Below, piece after piece: positions 8,146 through 16,415 of a stretch of 64,000 nucleotides of DNA. The translations under genes were made by a program, and so were the position numbers. Position 1 is the stretch's first letter. Every line of letters begins with the position of its first letter. Below the pieces are notes generated by a model. That model was given only the letters and a program-made list of their open reading frames with translations. It ran no database searches and was not told the origin of the DNA. The DNA is taken from NCBI GenBank assembly GCA_040222995.1, contig JAVKBW010000019.1:310001-374000 (forward strand). The letters are read 5' to 3'. The stretch comes from JAVKBW01 sp040222995 (GTDB lineage: Bacteria; Pseudomonadota; Alphaproteobacteria; UBA8366; Aestuariispiraceae).

Positions 8146-9339
8146 TCAGCGGGCGTTCAGATGATCCCTGATACGCGAAACCGCCTCTTCGATACGCTGA
8201 AGACTGTTGGCGTAGGAAAACCGGACATAACCGTCACCGTTTGCACCGAAGCCGGACCCGGCAAGGGTTGCGACGCCGCATTGCTCGATCAGTTCAGTCT
8301 GGAACGCGGTGGCGGTAAGCCCGGTTTCGCGAACCGATGGAAAAGCATAGAACGCGCCCCGGCTTTCTGCGCAGGACAGACCGGGCAGATCGTTCAGCGC
8401 CGGGATCAGATAACGGCGTCTTTCGTCGAAGGCGCGGCGCATCGTCTCGACGCAGTCCTGCGGCCCGGTGAGAGCGGCCAGACCGGCATACTGGGCCGGT
8501 GCGTTGACGCAGGAAAAACTGTTTACCGACAGGCGCGTGACGGTGTTGATCCAGGCCTGCGGCCAGACGGCATATCCCATCCGCCAGCCGGTCATCGCAT
8601 ACGCTTTCGACCAGCCGTCCAGCAGGATCAGCCGGTCGGCAACCGACGGGTAGGACAGAAGGGAGGTGTGTTCCGCACCGTCATAAACCAGATGGCCGTA
8701 GATCTCGTCCGACAGGATGGCGATATCCGGCCGTTCCTCCAGCCCGGCGACCAGCCTGTCCAGGTCCTGCTTCGGCGTGACGCCGCCTGTCGGGTTGCCC
8801 GGGCTGTTGAGGATCAGCAACCGGGTTCTGTCGGTCACCATGCCTAGAACGGTATCCGCCTTCATCGCAAATCCATCATCAGCGCCGACCGGATACGGTA
8901 CCGGCGTCGCGCCTGTATAGGCGATCATCGACCGGTAGATCGGAAAACCGGGATCGGGATAGAGGATTTCGACCCCCGGCTCGCCACACAGCAGGATGGC
9001 CTGATGCATGGTGACCTTGCCGCCCGGCACGATGGTCACGCGGTCCGGTGACACGTCGACTCCGTACCGCCGGTGAAGATCGTCGGCAACGCCGTCCCGC
9101 ACGGCCGGAATGCCTTCGGGCGCGGTGTAGCCATGATGCCCGTCCTGCATGGCCCTGATGCCGGCCTCGACGATATGCGGCGGGGTCGGGAAGTCAGGCT
9201 GGCCGATTCCCAGATTGATGATGTCGCGGCCCTCGGCCGCCAGTTCGGCGGCCCGGGCGGATACCGCGAAGGCGCTTTCCGTGGCCAGCCTGTCGGCGGC
9301 GGAGACAGGCATGGCGGGCATTTTGGTGTCTGTAACCAT
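8146..9339 (-). CDS. Class I/II aminotransferase (PLP-dependent)
   Basis: A 397-residue fold-type I aminotransferase. Visible features are INLGIGQPDFPTPPHI near the N-terminus, GYTAPEGIPAVRDG, the PLP-ring contacts NSPGNPTGG and SDEIYG, the Schiff-base lysine in LDGWSKAYAMTGWRMGY, and a C-terminal arginine region GYVRFSYANS for the substrate carboxylate. The pattern fits the aspartate/aromatic subgroup (aspC, yfdZ or alaA-like), but the amino-donor preference cannot be fixed from sequence. It is on the same strand as glnB with about 240 bases between, and the sigma-54 promoter lies in that gap, so it is probably expressed separately. It diverges from tRNA-His. Confidence 0.88.
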   Translation of the reverse strand: MVTDTKMPAMPVSAADRLATESAFAVSARAAELAAEGRDIINLGIGQPDFPTPPHIVEAGIRAMQDGHHGYTAPEGIPAVRDGVADDLHRRYGVDVSPDRVTIVPGGKVTMHQAILLCGEPGVEILYPDPGFPIYRSMIAYTGATPVPYPVGADDGFAMKADTVLGMVTDRTRLLILNSPGNPTGGVTPKQDLDRLVAGLEERPDIAILSDEIYGHLVYDGAEHTSLLSYPSVADRLILLDGWSKAYAMTGWRMGYAVWPQAWINTVTRLSVNSFSCVNAPAQYAGLAALTGPQDCVETMRRAFDERRRYLIPALNDLPGLSCAESRGAFYAFPSVRETGLTATAFQTELIEQCGVATLAGSGFGANGDGYVRFSYANSLQRIEEAVSRIRDHLNAR

Positions 9340-9388
9340 ACCGTCGTTTTATCGACCGGAAACCATTGCCGCAATGGCCGCGGATTGC

Positions 9389-9417
9389 TTGACGGGTGAG
9401 GGTTGAAAGCGTACAAG
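9389..9417 (+). promoter_or_regulatory. sigma-70 promoter of tRNA-His
   Basis: TTGACG at 9389-9394, a 17-base spacer and TACAAG at 9412-9417, ending 27 bases before the tRNA. Confidence 0.65.
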
Positions 9418-9444
9418 CCCGGCTGCGTTTTCACGGACGCGACG

Positions 9445-9521
9445 GTGGCTGTAGTTCAGCTGGTTAGAACGCTAGATTGTGATTCTAGAGGTCGTGGGTT
9501 CAAGTCCCATCAGCCACCCCA
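9445..9521 (+). tRNA. tRNA-His (GTG)
   Basis: Full cloverleaf with acceptor GTGGCTG/CAGCCAC, anticodon GTG at 9479-9481 in stem CTAGA/TCTAG, and T-loop TTCAAGT. The discriminator is C73, preceded upstream by a G at 9444 that can be the -1 G of tRNA-His. CCA is encoded (9519-9521). Confidence 0.97.
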
Positions 9522-9529
9522 TCGTTCCT
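9505..9529 (+). repeat. Left copy of a degenerate att-like repeat (3' end of tRNA-His)
   Basis: TCCCATCA at 9505-9512 in the tRNA T-arm and acceptor recurs exactly at 11068-11075. The similarity continues: 15 of the first 18 bases agree, then a two-base gap and TTCCT. The two copies bracket an AT-rich segment. Confidence 0.4.
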
Positions 9530-9706
9530 CTAATGGGACTGTTTCAAAAGACTTTCAGTGTTTTCAGTCGGTTACAAATCTTATAAGGTATTAAGATTAA
9601 GTATACCATGGGGCAAACTAAGTCATTATTACTATGACTTATATGTCTCTGCTGTAGTGTTTTTGTATTTCCGGGGTGCAATAAGCGAAGAGCCGCATTT
9701 AAGTTC

Positions 9707-11023
9707 TCATTTTACAATAAGATCGAAGAGGAAGGTGTGAATGGTTACTTCGCGCAACTCGTCATCCTGTGACTTGAAGACACAACGCCATTCCCCCGGC
9801 TCGGAATTAGGGATAGCACGTTTGAACAATGGATGGTTTTGAAACACGTCCGGCATTTTTTCTTGGATAGACGAAAACGTTTGGTTCTTAGTGTTGAAGA
9901 AAATCAGCGACGCTTTGCAGTCTCGCCATGTGAGATAACCGAGTAGTTGATCTATGGCCTGTGAAGCTGTTTTCGCACCTGTCCATATTTTACACTCGGC
10001 AACAAAGGCGGATTTGCCATCCTGATCAATCTGGATATCTGTCTTTCCGCGCTTTCGAAATGCTTCTCCTGTTGCAACGCCGTTGTAGTGACCATTGAGG
10101 TGAGCAAGAATCACGTCCCGAATGTTTTCTTCATTCATTCCGTTGAAGGTTCCGGGCGTTTTTTCAATAGAAATTCCTACGTACCGGATTACGCTCAAGA
10201 TATGTTCATACTGATCACCAGTAATCCCCGGCTCAGGTTCATATGCTGCGGTTGGCACAGGTGGTAACGGCTTGACTATCTTTCTCTCAATGCCAACCGG
10301 ATTGAAGGTTGGAGCATTTGGATTTTGACGTAGAGGGATACCCATCAAATCTGCCAGCCCGTCGTTTTTTTTGAGCCTAGTTTTTCTTGACTCAATGCGA
10401 TCACGAATTCGGGCTTTTAACTGTCCATTGAAGCTCATAGCATCTGCATTTGCGAATTCAAGGTAGCGCTGGATCAAATCGAAATTTCTGCGGACATCAT
10501 CCGCAATTCTCTGATTGTTCGTGTCAATTGTATATTCGACAGTAACCACTATTACCCACCCGCCTAACGTGGGACTATTCGAGATTTCGCCTATTGGGTG
10601 AGTTGAAAAGAAGGTGGAAGGGGTAGTCTGCAAAAGCCTCGAATTCCCTGTGAATGGATAACAGATAGTAATTCTTGTTCCGGGATATCTAGGTTCCGAC
10701 CCCGGACTGAAATAGCGATTTCTATCACGGCTTACGTCTACCATTGTTTCTTCTTGGTCTTGGGTTGCGAGTTCGGAATGGATTGTTACCGGAGTTACAA
10801 CAAAACGGTCGTAGAAATGTTCTACTAAGTCTTCTATGGGAGTTTGAAGAATTTGGCTTTTAGGGAGTCTGTCAATCTCAACGCCTATCGAATGGATTAT
10901 CTCCCCGAAAACGCTTTGACCTTCATAGTTGTCGAACAAATGCGATGGGGCGAAGACCATTTGGGACACCAGTGTCTTAAACGTTGGTACAATATGGTGG
11001 TATGACCTTGCACTGATGAGCAC
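9707..11023 (-). CDS. PD-(D/E)XK nuclease-like protein, possible defence gene
   Basis: A 438-residue protein on AT-rich DNA, unlike its neighbours. The C-terminal third carries a restriction-endonuclease-type core: GKTDIQI with Asp329, then FVAECKIW with Glu343 and Lys345, followed by a helix SQAIDQLLGYLTWRD and strand KASLIFF. This is the D-x(n)-E-x-K arrangement of the PD-(D/E)XK superfamily. About 300 N-terminal residues have no recognised domain and may sense or bind something. The start is taken as GTG at 11023; an ATG at 10960 (MVFAPSHLF) is possible. There is no methyltransferase, helicase or specificity gene next to it, so it is not an ordinary restriction-modification system. Its position between tRNA-His and a stranded terminator suggests acquisition. 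DNA cleavage is inferred, not shown. Confidence 0.7.
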   Translation of the reverse strand: MLISARSYHHIVPTFKTLVSQMVFAPSHLFDNYEGQSVFGEIIHSIGVEIDRLPKSQILQTPIEDLVEHFYDRFVVTPVTIHSELATQDQEETMVDVSRDRNRYFSPGSEPRYPGTRITICYPFTGNSRLLQTTPSTFFSTHPIGEISNSPTLGGWVIVVTVEYTIDTNNQRIADDVRRNFDLIQRYLEFANADAMSFNGQLKARIRDRIESRKTRLKKNDGLADLMGIPLRQNPNAPTFNPVGIERKIVKPLPPVPTAAYEPEPGITGDQYEHILSVIRYVGISIEKTPGTFNGMNEENIRDVILAHLNGHYNGVATGEAFRKRGKTDIQIDQDGKSAFVAECKIWTGAKTASQAIDQLLGYLTWRDCKASLIFFNTKNQTFSSIQEKMPDVFQNHPLFKRAIPNSEPGEWRCVFKSQDDELREVTIHTFLFDLIVK

Positions 11024-11067
11024 TAAAAAGTCCAGTGTTTCTGCGGTTTTTTAACTCAATTCCGGCT

Positions 11068-11090
11068 TCCCATCATACACCCTATTTCCT
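11068..11090 (+). repeat. Right copy of the degenerate att-like repeat
   Basis: TCCCATCATACACCCTAT and the following TTTCCT resemble the tRNA-His 3' end and its flank. The copy lies at the right edge of the AT-rich segment, 21 bases before a terminator that has no gene of its own. Confidence 0.4.
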
Positions 11091-11110
11091 TTTTTGTCAG
11101 ACCCGGCCTC

Positions 11111-11141
11111 AGCCGTTCGCCTTCATGACGAACGGCTTTTT
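11111..11141 (+). terminator. Rho-independent terminator without an adjacent upstream gene
   Basis: AGCCGTTCG (11111-11119) and CGAACGGCT (11129-11137) form a perfect nine-pair stem followed by a run of T on the plus strand. The nearest plus-strand gene upstream is tRNA-His, 1.6 kb away; the gene between is on the minus strand. It may be the original terminator of the tRNA transcript. Confidence 0.8.
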
Positions 11142-11246
11142 CACTATATCCTAAAAGACCGGAAGGGCGGGTTTGATGCAGATCACGGCAGGGCCGGCCG
11201 CTGCCGTTATGCTGAACCGGTCATCAAGCAAGCATCGGAGGTCAGC

Positions 11247-11681
11247 ATGTTCGATCCACCGTCAATGACCCGGCGCATCGTGATCGGCAAAGTGATCGGG
11301 CTTGTTTTTGGCCTGATCGGCTTTTTCGCCATGCCGTTCATTGCGCCTGATGTCGGTATGCATCCAAGGATCGGCATTTTGCTGTGGTATCCGACGGTCG
11401 GCGCGGTGATCGGCGCTTTCGGGCTCTTCACCAGACATCCGGTTCTGAACCTGCCGTTGCCCTGGTGGTTTCGATCGACCCTTGTCGGCGCGTGGCTGAA
11501 TTTTGTGCTTACCTTCTTCGCGTACGATCTGATGCAGGAATTTCTGGTGGCGATGGTCGGTCCGCAGGGGATCGTATCCTCGCCGTTCTGGTTTGTCGCC
11601 GAAGGGGCGCTGGTTGGACTGGTGATCGGCTATCTGGCAACGCGATTTGGCGGTGAAGGATCCGGCACCGCGGGTCGATAA
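11247..11681 (+). CDS. Small four-helix inner-membrane protein, unknown function
   Basis: A 144-residue protein with four predicted membrane helices: VIGLVFGLIGFFAMPFIA, GILLWYPTVGAVIGAFGLF, STLVGAWLNFVLTFFAY and FWFVAEGALVGLVIGYLA. The ATG at 11247 is chosen because CGGAGG lies seven bases before it and no credible ribosome binding site precedes the upstream in-frame start near 11094. I do not recognise a family with known function. It is the first gene with ordinary GC-rich composition after the AT-rich segment and ends convergently with the APC-type transporter gene. Confidence 0.65.
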   Translation: MFDPPSMTRRIVIGKVIGLVFGLIGFFAMPFIAPDVGMHPRIGILLWYPTVGAVIGAFGLFTRHPVLNLPLPWWFRSTLVGAWLNFVLTFFAYDLMQEFLVAMVGPQGIVSSPFWFVAEGALVGLVIGYLATRFGGEGSGTAGR

Positions 11682-11725
11682 GAGTTGATAGTTACGATGG
11701 CGCTGCCAGTTTGTCGCCGCCTGCA

Positions 11726-12925
11726 TCAGCCCTCGACGGCCTGTCCGAACACCGCGATCAGCACGCCGAGGAGGGCGAGGCTGCCGAAAAGGGCGCAGCG
11801 AAGGGTATCCCGGTTCCGCCAGGCTGCCAGTCCGGCGATCGCCGCCTGTATCGCATAATAGGCCGCGAAGGCCCGCGAGGCGTAGCTGATGATCTCGAAC
11901 ACATCCGCCGTCCAGGTAAGCGTCACGCCGACCAGCGTCAGCAACGCATAGGCCATGCGCGGTGACATCCTTTCGGCCGTCAATTCATTGAACAATCCGC
12001 CGGCGCCGCTGGTATCGGCCACGGCTGCGCTGAATTGCGCCGCCAGAGCGGCGGCGACCAGCATGCCCGGCAGGATGGGCGCGACGATTTCCATCATGTC
12101 GACAATCGCGGTTTCCGTGAGCTTCAGATCGCCGCGTTCAAACACATAGGCCAACAGAAGAATGTAGAGCATGTAGATCAGGGATGAGAGAAACTGGGAC
12201 CAGCGCATCGACCGGATGCAGGTTTTCACATCATAGTTTTTCATCAGATAGCGCGACGTCTCGAACCCCTGAATCGTCACGATCAACCCGAATGCCAGGG
12301 TGATGGCAGACCACCCGGTCTGCGTCGGCTGATTGACGATCAGCGCCTGATCGGCGGCGCGGCCGTAGAAATAGGCGGTCAGACCCGTCAGCAGCCCGGC
12401 GATCACCGCCAGTTCAATTGAGACGGCGATATATTCCATGCGTTCCAGCGATTTGAATCCCCGGGTCCAGCCGACAAACAGGATCAGGATGAACACGCCC
12501 GAGGTCAGAAGCTGGGCATGGGCGCGATCGTCGACGGCGGTGAGACTGACGCCGAAAGCGCCGAACAGGTTCAGATAATAGGCGACCGATATGATATAGG
12601 AGAAACCGAGCGACCATGACGCGACGGTTTCGAGGCTGTTCAGAAGGGCGGCTTCGTGCCGGCCGGAGCCCGAAATCTGCTTCATATTATAGCGGATGGC
12701 CGCGCCGTACCCGTAGGCGACAATACACAAAATTGCCATGATGAGCGGCGCGTATTTTCCGTAGGCGCTGTCGAGGATCGGACCGAGAACCAGGAAACCG
12801 CTGCCGATGATCGAGGCGAGGGGCGTCGCCATCGCTTTCCAGGTCGTCGACCGGTGCACCGGCCGGGACCAGAGAACCAGTCCCGCCAGGGTGACGGCGG
12901 CGATAATCGCGATGTCCAGACTCAT
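11726..12925 (-). CDS. APC-like membrane transporter
   Basis: A 399-residue integral membrane protein with about eleven hydrophobic segments. The first is followed by TPLASIIGSGFLVLGPIL, whose GSGF loop recalls the unwound helix 1 of the APC/LeuT fold, and the helix-6 region ITLAFGLIVTIQGFETSRYL is similar to amino-acid permeases. It is shorter than most APC permeases (usually 430-500 residues). The substrate is unknown. It is divergent from the oxidoreductase gene at 13072, with about 145 bases between them, and convergent with the small membrane protein gene. Confidence 0.65.
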   Translation of the reverse strand: MSLDIAIIAAVTLAGLVLWSRPVHRSTTWKAMATPLASIIGSGFLVLGPILDSAYGKYAPLIMAILCIVAYGYGAAIRYNMKQISGSGRHEAALLNSLETVASWSLGFSYIISVAYYLNLFGAFGVSLTAVDDRAHAQLLTSGVFILILFVGWTRGFKSLERMEYIAVSIELAVIAGLLTGLTAYFYGRAADQALIVNQPTQTGWSAITLAFGLIVTIQGFETSRYLMKNYDVKTCIRSMRWSQFLSSLIYMLYILLLAYVFERGDLKLTETAIVDMMEIVAPILPGMLVAAALAAQFSAAVADTSGAGGLFNELTAERMSPRMAYALLTLVGVTLTWTADVFEIISYASRAFAAYYAIQAAIAGLAAWRNRDTLRCALFGSLALLGVLIAVFGQAVEG

Positions 12926-13071
12926 TGCGACGGCGATCTCATGCGTGTTCCGGCATAGGGCGAATTCGGTAACAGGTGTTTTGGGCGATAATCATTTTTA
13001 ATGGCTGCCAATCATTGATACTAAAGCGCCAGCACCTTTCAATGATCAATATCGACAGGGGAACCGGGTAC

Positions 13072-14076
13072 ATGAAGGCCGTTGGATATACAAAAAGTCT
13101 TCCGCTTACGGAAAGCAATGCGCTCGAAGATATCGAGCTGCCAATGCCGAAGGTCGGCAACAACGACCTGCTGGTGCGTGTCGAGGCCGTTTCCGTCAAT
13201 CCGGTCGATGCCAAGGTGCGGATGCGCAAGGAGCCGGAAAGCGGCCATGCCGTTCTCGGCTTCGATGCGGTCGGCGTTGTCGAGGAAACGGGCGGCGGTG
13301 TGACCGGGTTCGTGAAAGGCGACAAGGTGTTCTATGCCGGCGATATCACGCGGCCCGGCACCAATGCGCAGTATCACGCCGTCGATGCTCGGCTGGTCGG
13401 GCGCGCGCCGAAGTCGCTGTCGGCGACCGAGGCGGCATCGCTGCCGCTGACATCGATCACGGCCTGGGAAATGCTGTTCGACTGCTTCAAGCTGAAGGAA
13501 GGCGATGGCGAAGGCGACGCCATTCTGGTGATCGGCGGCGCCGGCGGGGTCGGGTCGATCCTGATTCAGCTCGTCAAGGCGCTGACCGGTCTGCGCGTGA
13601 TCGCAACCGCCTCCCGGCCGGATACCCGTGAATGGTGTCTGGAAATGGGCGCGGACGAGGTTGTCGATCATACCCGTCCGTTGGACGAGGAAATGGCGCG
13701 TCTTGGCATTCAGCCGAAATACGTGGCGGCACTGACCCGAACCGCCGACCATTTCGACAGCATCGTCGCCCTGCTCAAGCCGCGCGGCGAGGTTTGCGTG
13801 ATCGACGATCCGGGGACGCTGGATGTCGTCAAGATGAAGCAGAAGGCTTTGTCGTTTCACTGGGAGTTCATGTTTACCCGGTCGATGTTCCAGACGGAAG
13901 ACCAGAAGGTGCAGTCGGACCTGTTGTGCCGGGTCGCGGAACTCGTCGATCAGGGGCGGATCAAACCGACGGTCAAACGGGTTCTCCCGGCGATGAACGC
14001 GGCAACGCTGAAAGAAGCGCACGGGATTCAGGAAAGCGGCACGGCCATCGGCAAGACGGTTCTGCCGGTTGAATGA
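13072..14076 (+). CDS. Zinc-type alcohol dehydrogenase-like / quinone oxidoreductase (MDR superfamily)
   Basis: A 334-residue medium-chain dehydrogenase/reductase of the zeta-crystallin-like subgroup. The GroES-like domain contains LPMPKVGNNDLLVRVEAVSVNPVDAKVR and GFDAVGVVEETG. The Rossmann domain has AILVIGGAGGVGSILIQLVKAL as its nucleotide loop and the substrate-side segment PLTSITAWEMLF. The catalytic-zinc Cys/His ligands of true alcohol dehydrogenases are missing, so NADPH-dependent quinone or enone reduction is more likely than alcohol oxidation. The frame is open upstream to 12976, but the conventional MKAVGYTKSLPL start at 13072 is preferred. Physiological substrate unknown. Confidence 0.87.
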   Translation: MKAVGYTKSLPLTESNALEDIELPMPKVGNNDLLVRVEAVSVNPVDAKVRMRKEPESGHAVLGFDAVGVVEETGGGVTGFVKGDKVFYAGDITRPGTNAQYHAVDARLVGRAPKSLSATEAASLPLTSITAWEMLFDCFKLKEGDGEGDAILVIGGAGGVGSILIQLVKALTGLRVIATASRPDTREWCLEMGADEVVDHTRPLDEEMARLGIQPKYVAALTRTADHFDSIVALLKPRGEVCVIDDPGTLDVVKMKQKALSFHWEFMFTRSMFQTEDQKVQSDLLCRVAELVDQGRIKPTVKRVLPAMNAATLKEAHGIQESGTAIGKTVLPVE

Positions 14077-14091
14077 AGGATCGTGGATTTC

Positions 14092-14147
14092 AAAAAAAAA
14101 GCGGCGAGCGCCAGCCTACCTTATTCTCATCAGCCGGCGCTCTCCGC
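14092..14147 (-). terminator. Rho-independent terminator of the lipoprotein gene
   Basis: On the minus strand GCGGAGAGCGCC pairs with GGCGCTCGCCGC (one mismatch) and is followed by nine T residues. It lies 95 bases past the lipoprotein stop. Confidence 0.85.
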
Positions 14148-14241
14148 GAGTGCCCGAAGGGACGGGCGGTTGGTCGTCCGGTCTTGATAGAGAAGGATTG
14201 TGACAGCACGGCGACCAAATTGTATCGGTTCGGTGAATTCG

Positions 14242-14775
14242 TCAACGACCGATAAGCGCCGCCGTCATACCGTCGATCAAAGTCGTTAGAGCCGCGGCAT
14301 TTCCTTCGGTATCGCCGGGCAGGGGTACCCCGCCCCGGACGGATGAAAGCCTGCGGCCGTCGTGGCACAGCGCGATGGCCAGCGTGACGGATTTTCCCGA
14401 CGTTTCACGGCCGCCAATCTGTTTGTGCTGACAAAGCGATATCCCGGACAGGGTTCTGTCCGGCTGGTAGGCGACTTCAATTGTCATGTCGGCGAGCGGT
14501 CGCTTCGTTGAGGGCGCGAACCTTAGCCCTGGCAGTTCCATCTTTTCGGATTGCCGGGAAAGCGCACTGAGCAGATACGCATCGACATTGCTGCCCGGGC
14601 TGGCGTGAAACACGACAGGAATGGTCGTCGCCTTTTCGGCCAGCATCGCATGCAGGCGTATGTGCCGGTATTCGACCGAAACGTCCGATGCGTCGTCGCA
14701 AGCCGTCAACAGCGTCAAGGCTGCTAGCAACAGAGGTGAAAGAAACCGCATTCCATCGGCGCTCCGAACCGGCAT
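14242..14775 (-). CDS. Predicted lipoprotein of unknown function
   Basis: A 177-residue protein with a signal sequence ending in the lipobox LLTAC (LLLAALTLLTACDD); Asp follows the Cys, which in E. coli would favour inner-membrane retention. An internal ATG at 14751 (MRFLSPLLL) is an equally good start and puts the hydrophobic core nearer the N-terminus. The mature region has two later Cys residues (ISLCQHKQ and ALCHDGRR) that could form a disulfide. No known domain recognised. It is divergent from nnr with only 37 bases between starts, and ends in a strong terminator. Confidence 0.7.
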   Translation of the reverse strand: MPVRSADGMRFLSPLLLAALTLLTACDDASDVSVEYRHIRLHAMLAEKATTIPVVFHASPGSNVDAYLLSALSRQSEKMELPGLRFAPSTKRPLADMTIEVAYQPDRTLSGISLCQHKQIGGRETSGKSVTLAIALCHDGRRLSSVRGGVPLPGDTEGNAAALTTLIDGMTAALIGR

Positions 14776-14812
14776 GACAAAGACCGAACTCCCGTCCTAG
14801 TATGGCCTCCGC

Positions 14813-16345
14813 ATGACGAATACGCCCAACCAATTTCCCGCTACTTCGCCGGATGCGGCAACAGACCGGTTCCGCCTGCTAACCGTGGCGGAAATGGGCG
14901 CGGCCGATAAACGGACAATTGACGGCGGAACCAGCGGGGCTGACCTGATGGAACGGGCGGGATTCGCCGTGGCCGACTGCGCCTCTGACATGAGGCCGGC
15001 GGGCACGGTCGCCATTCTGTGCGGGCCGGGAAACAACGGTGGCGACGGTTTTGTCGCCGCGCGGCATCTTGCCGACAGGGGATGGGCCGTGCGCGTTGCG
15101 CTGTTGGGCGACCGGGAGGCACTGCGCGGCGATGCGGCGCATCACGCGGCTCTATGGACCGGCGAAACTGAAAAACTGACCCCGCAGAGTGTCGACGGAG
15201 CGGACCTCGTGATCGATGCGATTTTCGGCGCCGGTCTGAACAGGCCGATTGACGGAACGGTTCGCGAAACGCTGGAAGCGGCAAATGGCAAGGTTGTTCT
15301 GGCCGTCGACGTACCGTCCGGCATCGACGGCGACAGCGGCGCTGTTCTGGGGTTTGCCCCGGTAGCGGCGCGCACCGTCACCTTCTGCCGGTTAAAGCCC
15401 GGCCACCTGCTGCAGCCCGGACGACACCATTGCGGCGTGGTGACGGTAGCGGATATCGGCATTGCCGACGAGACCGTTGCTGCGCTCGCCGGACCGGCGT
15501 GGCGGAACGACCCAGCGCTCTGGCGGCACTGCCTGCGCTGGCCAACGGCTTCAGATCATAAATACTCCCGTGGACATGTCGTTATTGTCGGCGGCGCGGT
15601 CATGACAGGCGCGGCGCGCCTTGCGGCCCGGTCGGCGCAGCGGTCGGGGGCGGGTATCGTCACGCTGGCGACGCCGCAGGAAGCGCAGACCGTCTACAAG
15701 GTGACACTTGAAAGCGTGGTTATACATCCGTTCAGGGATACGGCGGGATTACGCGAACTGGCTGAAAATACACGGACGGCTTCCTTTCTCATCGGTCCCG
15801 GCGCCGGTTTGACAGGACAGTTGCGGGAGCGCGTCATCGCCCTGTTGAAACAGAAACGGCCGACCGTGGTCGATGCCGATGCCGTCAGTGTTTTCGAAGG
15901 CGGACCGGAAGTTCTGCTGAATGCGATCGAGGGGCCGTGCGTGATGACGCCGCATACCGGTGAATTTCGGCGTATTTTTCCGGATCTCGCGCCGAACGCA
16001 GCCGGTCCGAACAAGATGGAGGCCGCCCGTGAGGCTGCGAAACGGTCGAACGCGGTTATCGTTCTGAAGGGGTCCGATACGGTGATTGCGGCGCCGGACG
16101 ACCGGTGCGTCATCAACGCCAACGCAACCCCCGCACTGGCGACGGCGGGAAGCGGCGATGTGCTTGCGGGTATTGTTGTGTCGCTGCTGGCCCAGGGGGC
16201 GCCAGCGTTCGAGGCGGCTTCGGCGGCGGTATGGTTACATGCCGAAGCCGGAAGAAAGCCGGCTTTCGGTCTTATCCCCGAAGACATCATCGAAAACCTG
16301 CCTGAAATCCTGATGGCTGAATTGCCCGATCAGCCGCCGACATAG
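14813..16345 (+). CDS. nnr: Bifunctional NAD(P)H-hydrate epimerase / ADP-dependent dehydratase
   Basis: A 510-residue metabolite-repair enzyme. It epimerises S/R hydrated NAD(P)H and dehydrates it back to NAD(P)H. The N-terminal YjeF_N domain (about 20-230) shows CGPGNNGGDGFVAARHL and DVPSGIDGDSG. The C-terminal ribokinase-like domain (about 240-500) shows SRGHVVIVGGA, IGPGAGL, VVDADAVSVF, MTPHTGEF, VLKGSDTVIA and the catalytic TAGSGDVLAGI with its Asp. Fusion of both activities is usual in bacteria. In many alphaproteobacteria nnr lies directly upstream of glnB-glnA; here several genes and tRNA-His separate them. It ends just before the histidine kinase gene. Confidence 0.95.
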   Translation: MTNTPNQFPATSPDAATDRFRLLTVAEMGAADKRTIDGGTSGADLMERAGFAVADCASDMRPAGTVAILCGPGNNGGDGFVAARHLADRGWAVRVALLGDREALRGDAAHHAALWTGETEKLTPQSVDGADLVIDAIFGAGLNRPIDGTVRETLEAANGKVVLAVDVPSGIDGDSGAVLGFAPVAARTVTFCRLKPGHLLQPGRHHCGVVTVADIGIADETVAALAGPAWRNDPALWRHCLRWPTASDHKYSRGHVVIVGGAVMTGAARLAARSAQRSGAGIVTLATPQEAQTVYKVTLESVVIHPFRDTAGLRELAENTRTASFLIGPGAGLTGQLRERVIALLKQKRPTVVDADAVSVFEGGPEVLLNAIEGPCVMTPHTGEFRRIFPDLAPNAAGPNKMEAAREAAKRSNAVIVLKGSDTVIAAPDDRCVINANATPALATAGSGDVLAGIVVSLLAQGAPAFEAASAAVWLHAEAGRKPAFGLIPEDIIENLPEILMAELPDQPPT

Positions 16346-16415
16346 CTTGACCCGGTTGATTCATGGGATAGGGTGCGAAGTGCTGGGGGCATATTCTTTT
16401 AAGGATTCTGTGTCG

